Assembly: GCA_021299735.1 (NCBI GenBank)
Contig: JAJTEM010000011.1
Location: forward strand, 62,001-126,000
Source of the DNA: Burkholderiales bacterium
GTDB lineage: Bacteria > Pseudomonadota > Gammaproteobacteria > Burkholderiales > Burkholderiaceae_B
DNA length: 64,000 nucleotides
Reading direction: 5' to 3'
The notes under the pieces are model-generated. The model was not told the origin of the DNA, did no database searches, and was given only the letters and a program-made list of their open reading frames with translations. Position numbers and translations under genes: made by a program. Within the stretch, counting starts at the first letter, position 1, and each line of letters opens with the position of its first letter. Shown in pieces: positions 20,911 through 31,703 of the stretch.

Positions 20911-22470
20911 ATGAATTTATTGAAGTCGGCAGCCGCAGTTAGCGCCATGACCATGCTCTCTAGAATCACAGGCCTGATCCGAGAGACAATCACCGCGCGA
21001 CTCTTGGGGGCAGGGGCGGAGTCTGATGCTTTTTTCATCGCTTTTCGAATTCCCAACCTGTTGCGCAGGTTATTCGCTGAAGGCGCTTTTTCTCAAGCCT
21101 TTATTCCAATATTGGCCCAAACCAATGCAACTCAGGGCAAAGTTGCTGCAGTAGACCTGGCGCGGCGAGTCAGTTCATTGTTGTTCATCGCCTTGTTGCT
21201 GATTGTCGTAGCCGGTGTATTGGGCGGCAGTTGGGTGGTCATTGGCATGGCCAGCGGGCTGGAACGTGGCAGTGAACAGTTTGAACTCACGGTGCTGCTG
21301 ACTCAGTGGATGTTTCCCTACATTCTTTTAATTTCCATGGTGGCCTTGGCTTCGGGCTTGCTGAACACCTTTCGTTCATTTGCCCTGCCCGCGTTTGCGC
21401 CGGTGCTGCTAAATATCAGCTTCATTGCGGGCGCTTTGCTGCTGGCCCCGTATTTTGACCAAGCGGTGAAGGCATTCGCAATTGCCGTCATGGTGGGCGG
21501 CGTTTTGCAGGTTGCTGTGCTTTGGTATGGTTTGGCACGCACTGATTGCATGATCAATCCTTTTGCCGGGTTTGGTGCTATTAAGGCAGCCTGGAAAGAC
21601 GAACAGGTTCGCCGGGTGTTGAAAAACATGATTCCCGCCACACTCGCCGTGTCAGTTGCGCAAATCAGTTTGATCATCAATACCAACATTGCCTCGCATT
21701 TGGACCAGGGCAGTGTGTCCTGGATTTCATACGGCGACCGTTTAATGGAATTTCCCACCGCTTTGCTGGGTGTGGCGTTGGGCACTGTGTTGCTGCCCTC
21801 GCTTTCTGCCGCAGCCACACGCAGCCATGAAGAGTATTCACGCCTCATGGATTGGGGTTTGCGACTGACGGTTGTACTTGTATTACCCGCCGCTGTAGGG
21901 ATGGGCTTGTTTTCAGACGCATTGGTGGCTTTGCTCTTTCACTATGGGCGCTTTGATGCGAACGACGTGGCCATGACCAGCCAAGCAGTGATTGCTTACA
22001 GCTTTGGGTTAGCCGGCTTGGTGTTGGTTAAAATTCTGGCGCCTGGCTTTTATGCCAAGCAAGACATACGTACCCCGGTAAAAATAGGAATCCTGGTTGT
22101 ATGTGTTACGCAGTTAATGAACTTGCTTACGGTGCCGTGGTTAGGCCATGCGGGTTTGCCGTTGAGCATTAGTGCAGGTGCCGTGCTCAACGCATCGGTG
22201 TTGTACTGGGGGCTTCGCAGGCGTGGTCTGTATACCCCTTCCGCCGGTTGGGGGCTTTATTTCATCAAAGTGTTGGTGGCTACAGTTGCCATGGGCGTTG
22301 CACTTTGGTTCATGAACCAGCAGTTTGACTGGCTGGGCATGGCGTCTTCTCCACTTGTGCGCGTGGGTGCAGTGCTAGGGGTGATCGGGGTGTGTGGATT
22401 GCTTTACTTCGCAGTGCTGGCTGCCTTGGGTTTGAACCCAAAACGCCTTATTCGAAAGCCTGCTGTCTAA
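20911..22470 (+). CDS. murJ: Lipid II flippase MurJ
   Basis: An inner-membrane protein of 519 residues that flips the peptidoglycan precursor lipid II. About 14 hydrophobic helices are visible. The N-terminus [20 protein letters not shown] and the segment [20 protein letters not shown] match the MurJ/MviN family, with the conserved Arg residues near 18 and 24. Divergent from rpsT and convergent with adk. Confidence 0.94.
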   Translation: MNLLKSAAAVSAMTMLSRITGLIRETITARLLGAGAESDAFFIAFRIPNLLRRLFAEGAFSQAFIPILAQTNATQGKVAAVDLARRVSSLLFIALLLIVVAGVLGGSWVVIGMASGLERGSEQFELTVLLTQWMFPYILLISMVALASGLLNTFRSFALPAFAPVLLNISFIAGALLLAPYFDQAVKAFAIAVMVGGVLQVAVLWYGLARTDCMINPFAGFGAIKAAWKDEQVRRVLKNMIPATLAVSVAQISLIINTNIASHLDQGSVSWISYGDRLMEFPTALLGVALGTVLLPSLSAAATRSHEEYSRLMDWGLRLTVVLVLPAAVGMGLFSDALVALLFHYGRFDANDVAMTSQAVIAYSFGLAGLVLVKILAPGFYAKQDIRTPVKIGILVVCVTQLMNLLTVPWLGHAGLPLSISAGAVLNASVLYWGLRRRGLYTPSAGWGLYFIKVLVATVAMGVALWFMNQQFDWLGMASSPLVRVGAVLGVIGVCGLLYFAVLAALGLNPKRLIRKPAV

Positions 22471-22496
22471 GAGGGTGCTTGGTATTTGTAGAACTT

Positions 22497-22527
22497 GGTT
22501 GCAACACCCAAGGAAGGTGCCGCAACC
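22497..22527. terminator. Possible terminator hairpin between murJ and adk
   Basis: GGTTGC (22497-22502) pairs with GCAACC (22522-22527), and inside it CACC pairs with GGTG, giving a compound stem with an AA/CC internal loop. It is followed by a short T run (ATTTT) for the murJ transcript. The two genes converge here. Confidence 0.5.
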
Positions 22528-22554
22528 GGGTACTAATTTTCACTTCAATGCGTT

Positions 22555-23259
<705 letters not shown>

Positions 23260-23385
23260 TTACAACAGGCAATATTTTTGGCCGTTTTTTCTTATTCGAG
23301 GCCTTTGCGATTATGGGTGGTTCAACTTGCAGAAAACTTACCCACTACTGGCAGGCTCGAATATTTTTTCATGGTCGTTTCAGCC

Positions 23386-24147
23386 TTAACGAGACCCGAA
23401 CAACGCCCTCACTTTCTCCAGGTCTTGCTCGGTGTCTACCCCGGGAAGAGGAGCATCCTGAATCATACACACTTTTATGCGGAAGCCATTGGCCAGCGCC
23501 CTGAGTTGTTCAAGTGATTCGAGCACCTCAATTCCAGCTGCAGGCAGCGTTTGATACATTTTAAGAAAACGCGCGCGGTAAGCGTACAGACCGATGTGGC
23601 GAATACCCAGTTGCCCGGTTGGTGCTCCACTGGGCCACGTTTCACTGGCAAACGCATCTCGTGGATAAGGAATGGGTGCACGGGAAAAGTAAAGCGCTTC
23701 ACCGTTTTCCCGCATTGCGATCTTCACCACATTCGGGTTTTTGAATTCTTCCCAGTTATCAATTGAATGCCCGCAAGTTGCAATGTCTTGCTCATCGTCG
23801 AGCAATGCTTTGGCTACCAGGTCAATCAACGCAGGATCGATCAGGGGCTCGTCGCCCTGTACATTCACCACAACAGTATCGTCGCTCCAGCCTTTGAGAT
23901 GGATCACTTCTGCGATACGGTCAGTGCCGGTTGGCCAGTCGCCACGGGTCATGACAACCGGTAGGCCATGGGCTTTGCACACGGCTTCAATTTCCGAATG
24001 GTCTGTGGCCACCAATACTTCGTTGGCACCAGACTTCAATGCCTGCTCGGCCACGCGCACAACCATGGGCTTACCGGCAATATCCAGTAGCGGTTTGCCT
24101 GGCAGGCGCGTTGACGCATGGCGGGCTGGTATGACTGCTTTGAACAT
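23386..24147 (-). CDS. kdsB: 3-deoxy-manno-octulosonate cytidylyltransferase
   Basis: Activates Kdo as CMP-Kdo for lipopolysaccharide inner-core synthesis. The 253-residue protein has the nucleotidyltransferase opening AVIPARHASTRLPGKPL and the conserved VVNVQGDEPLI segment. It is the downstream gene of an exbB-exbD-lpxK-Trm112-kdsB run and starts 6 bases after the Trm112 gene. Confidence 0.95.
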   Translation of the reverse strand: MFKAVIPARHASTRLPGKPLLDIAGKPMVVRVAEQALKSGANEVLVATDHSEIEAVCKAHGLPVVMTRGDWPTGTDRIAEVIHLKGWSDDTVVVNVQGDEPLIDPALIDLVAKALLDDEQDIATCGHSIDNWEEFKNPNVVKIAMRENGEALYFSRAPIPYPRDAFASETWPSGAPTGQLGIRHIGLYAYRARFLKMYQTLPAAGIEVLESLEQLRALANGFRIKVCMIQDAPLPGVDTEQDLEKVRALFGSR

Positions 24148-24153
24148 GGTGGC

Positions 24154-24330
24154 TTAGTTGTTGTCAGTTGAAAGGGATTCGGCTTGATCCACCAGCATAA
24201 TGGGAATTCCGTCCCGCACGGGAAATGCGAGTTTGTCTGCTTTGCACACCAGGTGCCCGTCGCTTGGGCGTTTTTCAAGGGGCCCTTTGCAGATGGGGCA
24301 AACCAGAATATCAATCAATTGTGGGTCCAA
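24154..24330 (-). CDS. Trm112 family protein (YcaR-type), TTG start
   Basis: A 58-residue zinc-ribbon-like protein encoded between lpxK and kdsB. From a TTG at 24330 it reads (M)DPQLIDILVCPICKGPLE, then LVCKADKLAFPVRDGIPIML, a close match to the YcaR/Trm112 family. Cys residues at 11, 14 and 29 are the likely metal ligands. The start lies 20 bases inside the end of lpxK, and the TTG is supported by family length since no ATG or GTG fits. The lpxK-ycaR-kdsB order is common in proteobacteria. Its role in bacteria is poorly defined; the eukaryotic homologue activates methyltransferases. Confidence 0.88.
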   Translation of the reverse strand: MDPQLIDILVCPICKGPLEKRPSDGHLVCKADKLAFPVRDGIPIMLVDQAESLSTDNN

Positions 24331-25381
24331 TACAGTTCTCTAGGGTTTTGGTCAGGGCTGGTGGCAATTTCACGCTGATTTCCGCCACCCAAACTTTGGG
24401 GTTTGAAGGCTTTAATTTTACGGCATCTTTGCCGCTTGTTATCAACACTTGTTGATCGAACTGCGCGCAAAAGTCCTCCGGGTAGTTGAAATGATCCGGC
24501 AGTCCCAGGTTAGCATCAAGATGAATGCCCGCAGTTTGAATTGCATTGAACAACTTTCCCGGGTCGGCAATTCCGGTAAACGCCATCAGCGTCATTGATT
24601 TCCATTTTTCAACGGCTTGTTCAAGGGGCAAAAAACTGCCAGTGCTCAATTGCCGAAAGCCAGTGAGCCCGACATGTATGGCATGCCAGTTGTTTTGAGG
24701 GGCTAAATTCAAGGCCTTGCCTAAGGCTTGTGGAGAAATGTTGGAGCAAAGGACAGAATCCACTGTGCTCAGTCGGGAAAGCGGTTCGCGCAAAGGGCCC
24801 GCTGGCAGCAGGCGGCCATTGCCATGGGCGCGCCTGTCAAAAACAACCCACTCAATTTGCCGTGCGAGGCGGTGGTGCTGCAGGCCATCATCAGACACAA
24901 TCAGGTTCAAATCCGGAAAGTGGGTTAACAAAAGTTCGACCGCCAGTGTTCTATCGCTACAAACAGCCACCGGGCAGCCTGTTTCCCGACTCAGAAACAG
25001 TGGCTCATCGCCGGCTTCGCTTGCGGCGGTTGTGCCTTGGCGTGGATCGACCAATAAGGGTGCGCTGGTAGACCGCCCATATCCGCGGCTAACAACACCC
25101 ACTTTGAAACCACAGGCCAAAATATGCCGGCAAACTGCCATCACGATCGGGGTTTTACCGGCCCCACCTGCAATCAGGTTACCAACCACCAGCAACGGTG
25201 GTTGGCATTTTTTTTTTGCTGCAATCGACTTTCGGTGTTGTCCTGTTGCCCAGCGCAAACCTTTGTAAAGCGATTCAAGTGTGCTCAAGGCAAAAGCTGT
25301 CAACAAACCAGGCGTCTGCCCCGCGTACCAAATTTCGAGCAGGGCCTTTTCAACTCTGGCCTTGCGTCCACTCTTGGTCAT
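24311..25381 (-). CDS. lpxK: Tetraacyldisaccharide 4'-kinase
   Basis: Phosphorylates the 4' position of the lipid A disaccharide precursor at the inner membrane. The 356-residue protein has an N-terminal amphipathic/hydrophobic region and the P-loop VGNLIAGGAGKTPIV (near residue 90), followed by VVSRGYGR and ILVSDDGLQHHRLAR-like motifs (here LIVSDDGLQHHRLARQIE). Its start overlaps exbD by 4 bases; its end overlaps the Trm112 gene by 20. Confidence 0.95.
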   Translation of the reverse strand: MTKSGRKARVEKALLEIWYAGQTPGLLTAFALSTLESLYKGLRWATGQHRKSIAAKKKCQPPLLVVGNLIAGGAGKTPIVMAVCRHILACGFKVGVVSRGYGRSTSAPLLVDPRQGTTAASEAGDEPLFLSRETGCPVAVCSDRTLAVELLLTHFPDLNLIVSDDGLQHHRLARQIEWVVFDRRAHGNGRLLPAGPLREPLSRLSTVDSVLCSNISPQALGKALNLAPQNNWHAIHVGLTGFRQLSTGSFLPLEQAVEKWKSMTLMAFTGIADPGKLFNAIQTAGIHLDANLGLPDHFNYPEDFCAQFDQQVLITSGKDAVKLKPSNPKVWVAEISVKLPPALTKTLENCIGPTID

Positions 25382-25806
25382 GGGGCTTTGCCACCCGCAG
25401 TCGCAATAGACACTCTTGCAACCCCCAGTGAGGCCAGCATGTCCATGACCAACACCACTGACTGATGTGTGGCTGCTGCGTCTGCTTCTACGATTGCCTT
25501 GTGTTCTTCGCCAGCGGGTTTGCCTGATATCACCTTGCTTAACTCGGAGCGCAATTGAGTTTCAGTTAATACAGCCTGTGTGCCCAGAGCATAGTTTCCG
25601 TCTCGCCCAACGCGAATACGGAGTGCTTCGGGTGTTGTGGTGTCTTCCTTTGCGCTTTGCGTGCCCGGCAGATCAACTTCCAGTTGGTTTGGTTGCATGA
25701 ATGTGGTGGACACCACCAGAAAAATAACGATGACCAGCAACACATCGATCAGCGGGATCAAATTAATGTCCGGCGCTTCAGTGCTTGTTGTTCGCTTGAT
25801 TCTCAA
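25378..25806 (-). CDS. exbD: Biopolymer transport protein ExbD/TolR family
   Basis: A 142-residue inner-membrane protein: a short cytosolic N-terminus, one transmembrane helix (about 15-37, INLIPLIDVLLVIVIFLV) with the conserved membrane Asp (near residue 23), and a periplasmic domain. With ExbB it forms a proton-driven motor energising outer-membrane transport. It overlaps exbB and lpxK by four bases each. TolR is the alternative assignment; no tolA or tonB gene is adjacent. Confidence 0.9.
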   Translation of the reverse strand: MRIKRTTSTEAPDINLIPLIDVLLVIVIFLVVSTTFMQPNQLEVDLPGTQSAKEDTTTPEALRIRVGRDGNYALGTQAVLTETQLRSELSKVISGKPAGEEHKAIVEADAAATHQSVVLVMDMLASLGVARVSIATAGGKAP

Positions 25807-26432
25807 TGCCCCGCTCCCTGGCCTGGCTTGCGCGAATTCGCATATTGTTTCAGCACATCTTCAAAAGGCTTTAGTGATTCGCCCATTTGTTCGAGCAGGT
25901 TGTTGATCCTTATCCTGAACAGTCGATAGGCCACCAATGCCGGTATGGCGACAATCAATCCGAAGGCTGTGTTGTACAGGGCCACAGCAATACCGGCTGC
26001 AATGGCCTCAGGTGTTTGGGTACCAGAACCCTGGACGGCAAATATTTCGATCATGCCAATCACAGTGCCCAGCAAGCCCATCAAAGGCGCAGCGCTGGCG
26101 ATCATGGACAACACATCAAGGTGTTTTTCAAGTGTATTTTGGATCCCGACAGATTTATCCTGCATGGCGGCCTCTATATCCTCATTCTTGTAGAACGCAG
26201 ACAGCCCCGCGGCCATCAGGCTTCCCAGTGCGCTATGTGCTTCCAGGCGGGCTATGTTTTGGCGGTCTTTGAACTGGGGCAGTGTTTTGCATACATCTGC
26301 CACCAGTGCTTCCGGGATCAAATCTTTTTTACGCAAGGCCCAAGTGCGCTCGAGCACAATTGCCAATGCGACCACCGAGCCAAAAATCAAAGGCCAAATT
26401 GGCCAGCCCGCTGCAGAAATGATTGACCACAC
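25803..26432 (-). CDS. exbB: MotA/TolQ/ExbB proton channel protein
   Basis: A 209-residue inner-membrane channel subunit with three hydrophobic helices and the family segment APLMGLLGTVIGMIEIF. The frame opens at 26483, but an AGGAG ribosome site 7 bases before a GTG at 26432 gives the family-typical start WSIISAAGWPIWPLI. First gene of the exbB-exbD-lpxK-Trm112-kdsB run; the association with lipid A genes is common in betaproteobacteria. Confidence 0.9.
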   Translation of the reverse strand: MWSIISAAGWPIWPLIFGSVVALAIVLERTWALRKKDLIPEALVADVCKTLPQFKDRQNIARLEAHSALGSLMAAGLSAFYKNEDIEAAMQDKSVGIQNTLEKHLDVLSMIASAAPLMGLLGTVIGMIEIFAVQGSGTQTPEAIAAGIAVALYNTAFGLIVAIPALVAYRLFRIRINNLLEQMGESLKPFEDVLKQYANSRKPGQGAGH

Positions 26433-26732
26433 AAGTAGACTCCTATTCAGTAAGACTGGGGACTCTAGCGAAAAAACAAACATTACACAAATTGGACAAA
26501 AATGATTTTATTTGTTTATTGTGGATAACTTTGGGGAAAAGCCTATCAAATTTTCGAAAAATCAGTTGCTTGTGAGAAAAATGAACTTTTTGTGTATCGT
26601 ATTTTGTTATTTTTTCCCTTTTTAATCAATAGTTTGTGTTTTTCTTATTGTGTTTCAGCCATATTGCGTAGAGAGTGGCTTTTTGTTAGCGCATGTGGAA
26701 ATGTTCTGGATTTTTGCCAATTTGGTCTATAA
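26433..26732. other. AT-rich gap between exbB and xseA with one DnaA-box sequence
   Basis: 300 bases between divergent genes without a gene. It is rich in T and A runs, especially 26570-26660. TGTGGATAA at 26520-26528 is a perfect match (on the minus strand) to the DnaA-box consensus TTATCCACA, but it stands alone. The stretch must hold both promoters; I could not assign hexamers with confidence. Confidence 0.5.
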
Positions 26733-28100
26733 ATGATTGACTTGAAAACGGTTTTCTCGGTTAGCCAGCTTGCCAGGTATCTGAATGATCACCTTCGAAA
26801 TGAATTTGGCTCTATCCGGATTCAGGGTGAAGTGGCGTCTTTTACTCGCGCCACTTCTGGGCACTGGTATTTGGCCCTTAAAGATGAGTTTGCGCAAATG
26901 AAGGCGGTCATGTTTCGACAACGCAATGTTCTGGCAGGTTTTTTTCCGGCGGTAGGCGACAAGGTTGAGGTACTGGCCCAACTGGCCATGTACGAGCAGC
27001 GTGGCGAATTGCAACTGATGATCGACGTCATCAAGAAGGCCGGGCAGGGCAATCTTCATGAACAGTACTTGCAGTTAAAAGCCAAATTAACTCAAGAGGG
27101 TTTGTTTGATTCCGCGCGTAAGCGTCCACTTCCCTCGGTGGTATTTAACCTTGGAGTGATTACTTCCTTGCAGGCGGCAGCACTGGCCGATGTAAGGCAA
27201 GCCTTGGCCAGGCGCGCGCCCCATGTGCAATATTCGGTTTATCACACCGCTGTACAGGGCGATCAGGCTGCAGCTCAAATTGTCGAGGCTTTGCGCAAAG
27301 CCGATTCAGCGGGTCACCAAGCGCTTGTGCTGTGCCGCGGGGGGGGCAGTCTTGAAGACTTATGGAGCTTCAATGTAGAGGCAGTGGTGCGAGCAGTCGC
27401 TGCTTGTAAAACACCGATCGTGGTGGGTGTTGGGCATGAAACCGATGTAACTTTGGCCGAGTTTGCCGCCGACCTGCGTGCTGCGACACCAACTGCTGCC
27501 GCAGAGTTGATCAGCAGACCCACCCGTGAATTGTTGGCCGAAATCGACAATTTGCATACCGGGTTGCGCAAAGCGTTGCGCCACCGAGCCCAAATGTTGG
27601 TGCAACGAGTGGATAGAGCTGAACTTGGGTTGTTAACGCCAACCGCCTACCTGAATAGTCTGGAATCGCGCCTGGCCAACGCAACTGGCCGTTTGCCGTA
27701 TGTGGTTAATCGGGGTATTGCGCGAGAGAGCAATGCTGTTCAGGTCTTGTTGGAATCGAAGTCACTTGAAATGAATGCTGCACAAAACGCGGCCGAGAGA
27801 AACATTCAGTATTTTGACGGTGCACTTTCGTCGGCGCAGAGACGCGGCATTGCAGCTTTGGATTCACGCCTGGATCGCCTGAGCTCGGTGGTCGAGGCCG
27901 TATCGCCTCAACGCACCCTCGAGCGAGGCTATGCGTTTTTACAGCCTGAGCATGGCAGCACGGTGGTGCGCTCTGTCATGGACGTTCAAACAGGTGATGC
28001 CTTGCGTGCCACGCTGGCCGATGGTGAAATTTTAGTGAATGTGCGCGAGAAAGCTGAGCTGCGCGGACCCTTCACCGAGGACAGCAAAAATTCAAGATAG
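26733..28100 (+). CDS. xseA: Exonuclease VII large subunit
   Basis: Catalytic subunit of exonuclease VII, 455 residues. An N-terminal OB-fold (about residues 10-110, [24 protein letters not shown]-like region) is followed by the nuclease core with [16 protein letters not shown] and [17 protein letters not shown], then a coiled-coil tail. Length matches the family. Its small subunit is encoded at 16023. Confidence 0.95.
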   Translation: MIDLKTVFSVSQLARYLNDHLRNEFGSIRIQGEVASFTRATSGHWYLALKDEFAQMKAVMFRQRNVLAGFFPAVGDKVEVLAQLAMYEQRGELQLMIDVIKKAGQGNLHEQYLQLKAKLTQEGLFDSARKRPLPSVVFNLGVITSLQAAALADVRQALARRAPHVQYSVYHTAVQGDQAAAQIVEALRKADSAGHQALVLCRGGGSLEDLWSFNVEAVVRAVAACKTPIVVGVGHETDVTLAEFAADLRAATPTAAAELISRPTRELLAEIDNLHTGLRKALRHRAQMLVQRVDRAELGLLTPTAYLNSLESRLANATGRLPYVVNRGIARESNAVQVLLESKSLEMNAAQNAAERNIQYFDGALSSAQRRGIAALDSRLDRLSSVVEAVSPQRTLERGYAFLQPEHGSTVVRSVMDVQTGDALRATLADGEILVNVREKAELRGPFTEDSKNSR

Positions 28101-28177
28101 AATCAATGGGGTTGAAATGCTGGGTTTTGTCCCAAGCTGAAGATTTTGTATTGATTGAAGTGAGAGAGGATACTGAT

Positions 28178-28759
28178 ATGCAACACACACTGCCTGAATT
28201 GCCCTACGCCATGGATGCTCTGGCCCCCCATATTTCCAAGGAAACCTTGGAGTACCACTACGGCAAGCACCATGCTGCTTACGTAACCAACCTGAATAAC
28301 CTGGTCAAAGGTACTGAGTTTGAAAGCTCTAGCCTCGAAGACATTGTTAAGAAGTCGACTGGCGGCGTGTTTAACAACGCAGCTCAAATCTGGAACCACA
28401 CTTTCTATTGGCATTGCTTGTCTCCCAATGGAGGCGGCGCGCCCTCAGGCAAGCTGGCCGATGCCATCAACGCCAAATTTGGCAGCTTCGATGCATTTAA
28501 GGAAGCTTTCACCAAAAGCGCAATTGGCAACTTTGGTTCCAGCTGGACATGGCTGGTTAAAAAAACAGATGGTTCAGTAGACATTGTGAACACCAGCAAT
28601 GCTGCAACTCCTTTGACTACACAGGACAAACCGTTGTTGACCTGCGATTTGTGGGAGCACGCCTACTACATCGATTATCGCAATGCTCGCCCCAAGTACA
28701 TTGAAACTTTTTGGAACTTGGTGAACTGGGAATTTGCATCGAAGAATTTCGAAGGCTAA
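28178..28759 (+). CDS. sodB: Superoxide dismutase, iron type
   Basis: Dismutates superoxide in the cytoplasm. The 193-residue protein starts [20 protein letters not shown] after an AGAGAGGA ribosome site; an upstream in-frame codon at 28106 is not used by the family. Metal ligands are H27 and H74 in the N-terminal half and the Asp and His of [12 protein letters not shown]. Gln70 (NAAQIWNH) in the N-terminal domain is characteristic of Fe-SOD rather than Mn-SOD. Confidence 0.95.
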   Translation: MQHTLPELPYAMDALAPHISKETLEYHYGKHHAAYVTNLNNLVKGTEFESSSLEDIVKKSTGGVFNNAAQIWNHTFYWHCLSPNGGGAPSGKLADAINAKFGSFDAFKEAFTKSAIGNFGSSWTWLVKKTDGSVDIVNTSNAATPLTTQDKPLLTCDLWEHAYYIDYRNARPKYIETFWNLVNWEFASKNFEG

Positions 28760-28785
28760 CCGTTCGAAATTTGATTTAAAGAGTT

Positions 28786-28829
28786 GGCCATTTATTGCAC
28801 GTATGGTGCTATAAATGGCCTTGTTTTTT
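28786..28829. terminator. Rho-independent terminator of sodB
   Basis: GGCCATTTAT (28786-28795) and ATAAATGGCC (28811-28820) form a perfect 10-base-pair stem, followed by TTGTTTTTT. It lies between convergent sodB and the DUF192 gene. Confidence 0.85.
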
Positions 28830-29319
28830 ATTCTTTCGTTTCCATTACCCGCTCGGGCACATGCAGTTTCTCGCCCGTCTCAATACCGTGTTTTGAAAAC
28901 CAGTCCCGGTTCATTTCAAGCGCCAGCTTGGCGTTGCCGCTGGAGCAGTGAATGTCGGTTGTGCCCGCTTTCATCTGTTCTATATTGAGAATTTTGCCGC
29001 TAGAGTCCGCAAAGGCAACATCCAGATCAATCAAGGTGTTTTTCATCCACATGCATTGGGTTTCGCTGCGCCTGAACACAAACAGCATCCCTGAGTTGTG
29101 GTCAAGTTCCCTTCTGTTCATCAGCCCGATTTGACGGCTTGAATCGGTATTGGCTATCTCTGCTTTCACGGTGTATTCACCCACGCGCATTTGAATTGCA
29201 GGCAACTGTGTCTGGAGCGGCCCAGCAGCGTTGCTCACGCAGGCAGTCAAGCCCAGTGCAGTTGTCGCAATGGTCAGCCTTAATGCTCCACTGTATTTCT
29301 CGAGCCGATCAAAGTGCAT
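28828..29319 (-). CDS. DUF192 family protein, probable lipoprotein
   Basis: A 163-residue protein with a signal sequence ending in a lipobox-like LTAC (Cys27), then a DUF192 domain. The domain has the typical NRRELDHNSGMLFVF and MWMKNTLIDLDVAFAD segments. Expected in the periplasm, anchored to a membrane by lipid. DUF192 function is not established. Convergent with sodB and divergent from icd. Confidence 0.82.
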   Translation of the reverse strand: MHFDRLEKYSGALRLTIATTALGLTACVSNAAGPLQTQLPAIQMRVGEYTVKAEIANTDSSRQIGLMNRRELDHNSGMLFVFRRSETQCMWMKNTLIDLDVAFADSSGKILNIEQMKAGTTDIHCSSGNAKLALEMNRDWFSKHGIETGEKLHVPERVMETKE

Positions 29320-29409
29320 GAAATCTGGTTCCTGTCAGAGATCTGAAAGAAGATAGCGTTATTATACGGCTTGGCGCAATAAGGAATGCAATTTCATATT
29401 GCGAAATAA

Positions 29410-29438
29410 TTGTGATTTTCGTAGTGAAGGGATACACT
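29410..29438 (+). promoter_or_regulatory. Candidate sigma-70 promoter of icd
   Basis: TTGTGA (29410-29415), a 17-base spacer and TACACT (29433-29438) match the -35 and -10 consensus at four of six positions each. It lies 43 bases before the icd ATG. Confidence 0.45.
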
Positions 29439-29480
29439 AGAGTGTTCCCTCTAACACACCAGAGAAGCAGCGGAGAGACC

Positions 29481-30728
29481 ATGTACCAACATATTAAAGT
29501 CCCATCAGTCGGCGAAAAAATCACGGTCAATAGTGATTACTCGTTGAATGTACCCGATCAACCCATCATTCCGTACATCGAAGGCGATGGCACTGGTTTT
29601 GACATTACACCAGTGATGATCGACGTGGTCGACGCTGCTGTTGCCAAAGCCTACGGTGGCAAGCGTAAAATCAGTTGGATGGAGATTTACGCGGGTGAAA
29701 AGTCAACCAAAGTGTATGGCCCAGACGTTTGGTTGCCAGAAGAGACCTTGGAAGTTTTGAAAGAGTACGTGGTTTCTGTAAAAGGTCCACTGACTACACC
29801 AGTAGGTGGTGGTATTCGTTCAATTAACGTCGCCCTGCGCCAGCAGCTTGATTTGTATGTTTGCTTGCGGCCCGTGCGCTACTTCGCCGGTGTGCCCAGC
29901 CCAGTCAAAGAGCCGCACAAAACCGATATGGTGATTTTCCGTGAAAATTCGGAAGACATTTATGCTGGAATTGAATACGAAGCGGAAACCGACAAAGCCA
30001 AAAAACTGATCAAGTTTTTGCGCGAAGAAATGGGCGTGAGCAAAATCCGCTTCCCGGAAACCTCAGGCATTGGCATCAAGCCAATTTCCAAAGAGGGCAC
30101 CGAGCGCCTGTTCCGTAAAGCAATTCAGTACGCAATCGACAACAAAAAGCCTTCAGTGACTATTGTTCACAAGGGCAATATCATGAAGTACACCGAAGGC
30201 GCATTCGCCGCTTGGTCGTACGCATTGGCCAAGAATGAATTTGGCGCAGAGTTGCTGGATGGCGGCCCCTGGATGAAAATCAAGGCCGCGCATGGCGACA
30301 TCGTGATCAAAGACGTGATCGCTGACGCCTTCTTGCAGCAAATTTTGCTGCGCCCCGCCGAGTACAGCGTAATTGCGACAATGAACCTGAACGGCGATTA
30401 CATTTCCGATGCTTTGGCTGCGCAAGTGGGTGGAATTGGTATTGCTCCGGGCGCAAACCTGTCCGATTCAATCGCCATGTTTGAAGCTACCCATGGCACC
30501 GCGCCCAAGTACGCTGGTAAAGACTACGTGAACCCAGGTTCACAAATTTTGTCGGCAGAAATGATGTTGCGTCACATGGGTTGGGTTGAGGCAGCCGACC
30601 TCATCATTAACTCGATGGAAAAGTCCATTTCGTCCAAGAAAGTAACCTATGACTTCGCACGCCTGATGGACGGCGCCACGCAGGTCAGCTGTTCGGGTTT
30701 CGGCCAGGTAATGATCGATCACATGTAA
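29481..30728 (+). CDS. icd: NADP-dependent isocitrate dehydrogenase
   Basis: Oxidatively decarboxylates isocitrate to 2-oxoglutarate in the TCA cycle. The 415-residue protein begins [17 protein letters not shown] after a GGAGAG ribosome site; an earlier in-frame codon at 29412 is not the family start. Conserved segments include [10 protein letters not shown], the substrate loop [13 protein letters not shown] with the phosphorylatable Ser position, [15 protein letters not shown] and [16 protein letters not shown]. It is monocistronic, followed by a strong terminator. Confidence 0.96.
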   Translation: MYQHIKVPSVGEKITVNSDYSLNVPDQPIIPYIEGDGTGFDITPVMIDVVDAAVAKAYGGKRKISWMEIYAGEKSTKVYGPDVWLPEETLEVLKEYVVSVKGPLTTPVGGGIRSINVALRQQLDLYVCLRPVRYFAGVPSPVKEPHKTDMVIFRENSEDIYAGIEYEAETDKAKKLIKFLREEMGVSKIRFPETSGIGIKPISKEGTERLFRKAIQYAIDNKKPSVTIVHKGNIMKYTEGAFAAWSYALAKNEFGAELLDGGPWMKIKAAHGDIVIKDVIADAFLQQILLRPAEYSVIATMNLNGDYISDALAAQVGGIGIAPGANLSDSIAMFEATHGTAPKYAGKDYVNPGSQILSAEMMLRHMGWVEAADLIINSMEKSISSKKVTYDFARLMDGATQVSCSGFGQVMIDHM

Positions 30729-30750
30729 TACACATTGGGTTTGGTCCAAG

Positions 30751-30780
30751 AAAAAAGCCGGTTTTTAAACCGGCTTTTTT
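30751..30780. terminator. Bidirectional rho-independent terminator
   Basis: AAAAAAGCCGG and CCGGCTTTTTT enclose an AT-rich loop, giving a classic stem with T-run on both strands. It separates convergent icd and the cold-shock gene. Confidence 0.92.
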
Positions 30781-30809
30781 CTTGATAGGTGGCTTGATTC
30801 TTTTAATTA

Positions 30810-31031
30810 TCAGGCGGCGCTGGTTGTGTCCATCACAGAGATGTTCTGAGCCTGCTTACCCTTTGGTCCATCCACCACTTCAAAAGTCACTTTCTGACCT
30901 TCCTTTAGTGTGCGGAATCCAGATGCCTGGATTGCTGAAAAGTGGGCGAACAGTTCATCGCTCCCTTGATCTGGAGTGATAAAACCAAAACCCTTTGCAT
31001 CATTGAACCATTTTACGGTGCCGGTCGCCAT
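30810..31031 (-). CDS. Cold-shock domain protein (CspA family)
   Basis: A 73-residue single-strand nucleic-acid chaperone. It begins [18 protein letters not shown] with RNP1 (KGFGFI) and a variant RNP2 (LFAHF). The start at 31031 follows an AGGAGG ribosome site; the frame extends upstream through the leader, which is unlikely to be translated. As in other csp genes a long 5' leader is probable, given the 363-base gap to clpS. Confidence 0.93.
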   Translation of the reverse strand: MATGTVKWFNDAKGFGFITPDQGSDELFAHFSAIQASGFRTLKEGQKVTFEVVDGPKGKQAQNISVMDTTSAA

Positions 31032-31394
31032 CGCGAGACCTCCTTCAAAAAACAATACTTCGATCGGAACGCACGAACTTTCCGACAACTCGCCAGTCAG
31101 AACCAGCTTGGCTTCTATTCTTTGACCTGTTTGAGTTGTGGTCAACCATACAATAGATACATTTTTTACGGGTTTACCCCTTGTATTAAGGGCGTTTTGT
31201 CCACATTTACCCAATTCAGGCTTTTCGGGTGATTGACCACGATGGCGATCGATTGCAAATTTGACATTGGGTTTGCATAATTTTTGAGGCGTTCCTGATT
31301 GAATTTTCAGGAAAAATTTCTAGCTGTTAATAAAGGCGGTGTATTGCTCTCTAATCCTTGTTGCATGCCCCTTAGAAGTGATTACAATGAAGTT
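31032..31394. other. Divergent promoter region and leader, csp and clpS
   Basis: 363 bases without a convincing gene between the minus-strand cold-shock gene and plus-strand clpS. It should hold the csp leader (left part) and the clpS promoter (right part, see 31253-31281). Confidence 0.6.
31253..31281 (+). promoter_or_regulatory. Candidate sigma-70 promoter of clpS-clpA
   Basis: TTGCAA (31253-31258), a 17-base spacer and CATAAT (31276-31281) resemble -35 and -10 hexamers, 114 bases before the clpS start. Confidence 0.4.
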
Positions 31395-31703
31395 ATGAGT
31401 TCGCAAAATAATCCATCAACAGTACTAGAGTCGCAGACGCAAAAAGCGAAGCTGCCCCCGATGTATCAGGTCGTGCTTTTGAACGATGACTACACCCCCA
31501 TGGAGTTCGTCGTAATTGTTTTGCAGAAGTTTTTTGGAAAGGGAAGGGAGCAGGCCACCCAGATCATGCTGAAAGTGCATCGGGAAGGGAAAGGGGTCTG
31601 TGGGGTATATCCCAAGGACATAGCCTCGACAAAAGTCGAAATGGTATGCGGTTTCGCAAAGCAGCATCAACACCCGCTGCAGTGCGTGATGGAGGAAACA
31701 TGA
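31395..31703 (+). CDS. clpS: ATP-dependent Clp protease adaptor ClpS
   Basis: A 102-residue adaptor delivering N-end-rule substrates to ClpAP. After a flexible N-terminus it has the conserved [18 protein letters not shown] and [17 protein letters not shown] segments. The ATG at 31395 gives the usual length; two earlier in-frame codons give less typical N-termini. Its TGA overlaps the clpA ATG (ATGA), the usual clpS-clpA arrangement. Confidence 0.94.
   Translation: MSSQNNPSTVLESQTQKAKLPPMYQVVLLNDDYTPMEFVVIVLQKFFGKGREQATQIMLKVHREGKGVCGVYPKDIASTKVEMVCGFAKQHQHPLQCVMEET

Noticed and set aside
26433-26732. Replication origin
   Set aside because: A single DnaA box and no dnaA, dnaN or gidA nearby do not support oriC.
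31032-31214. Upstream extension of the cold-shock protein
   Set aside because: The strong AGGAGG and conserved MATGTVKWF start show this is the untranslated leader.
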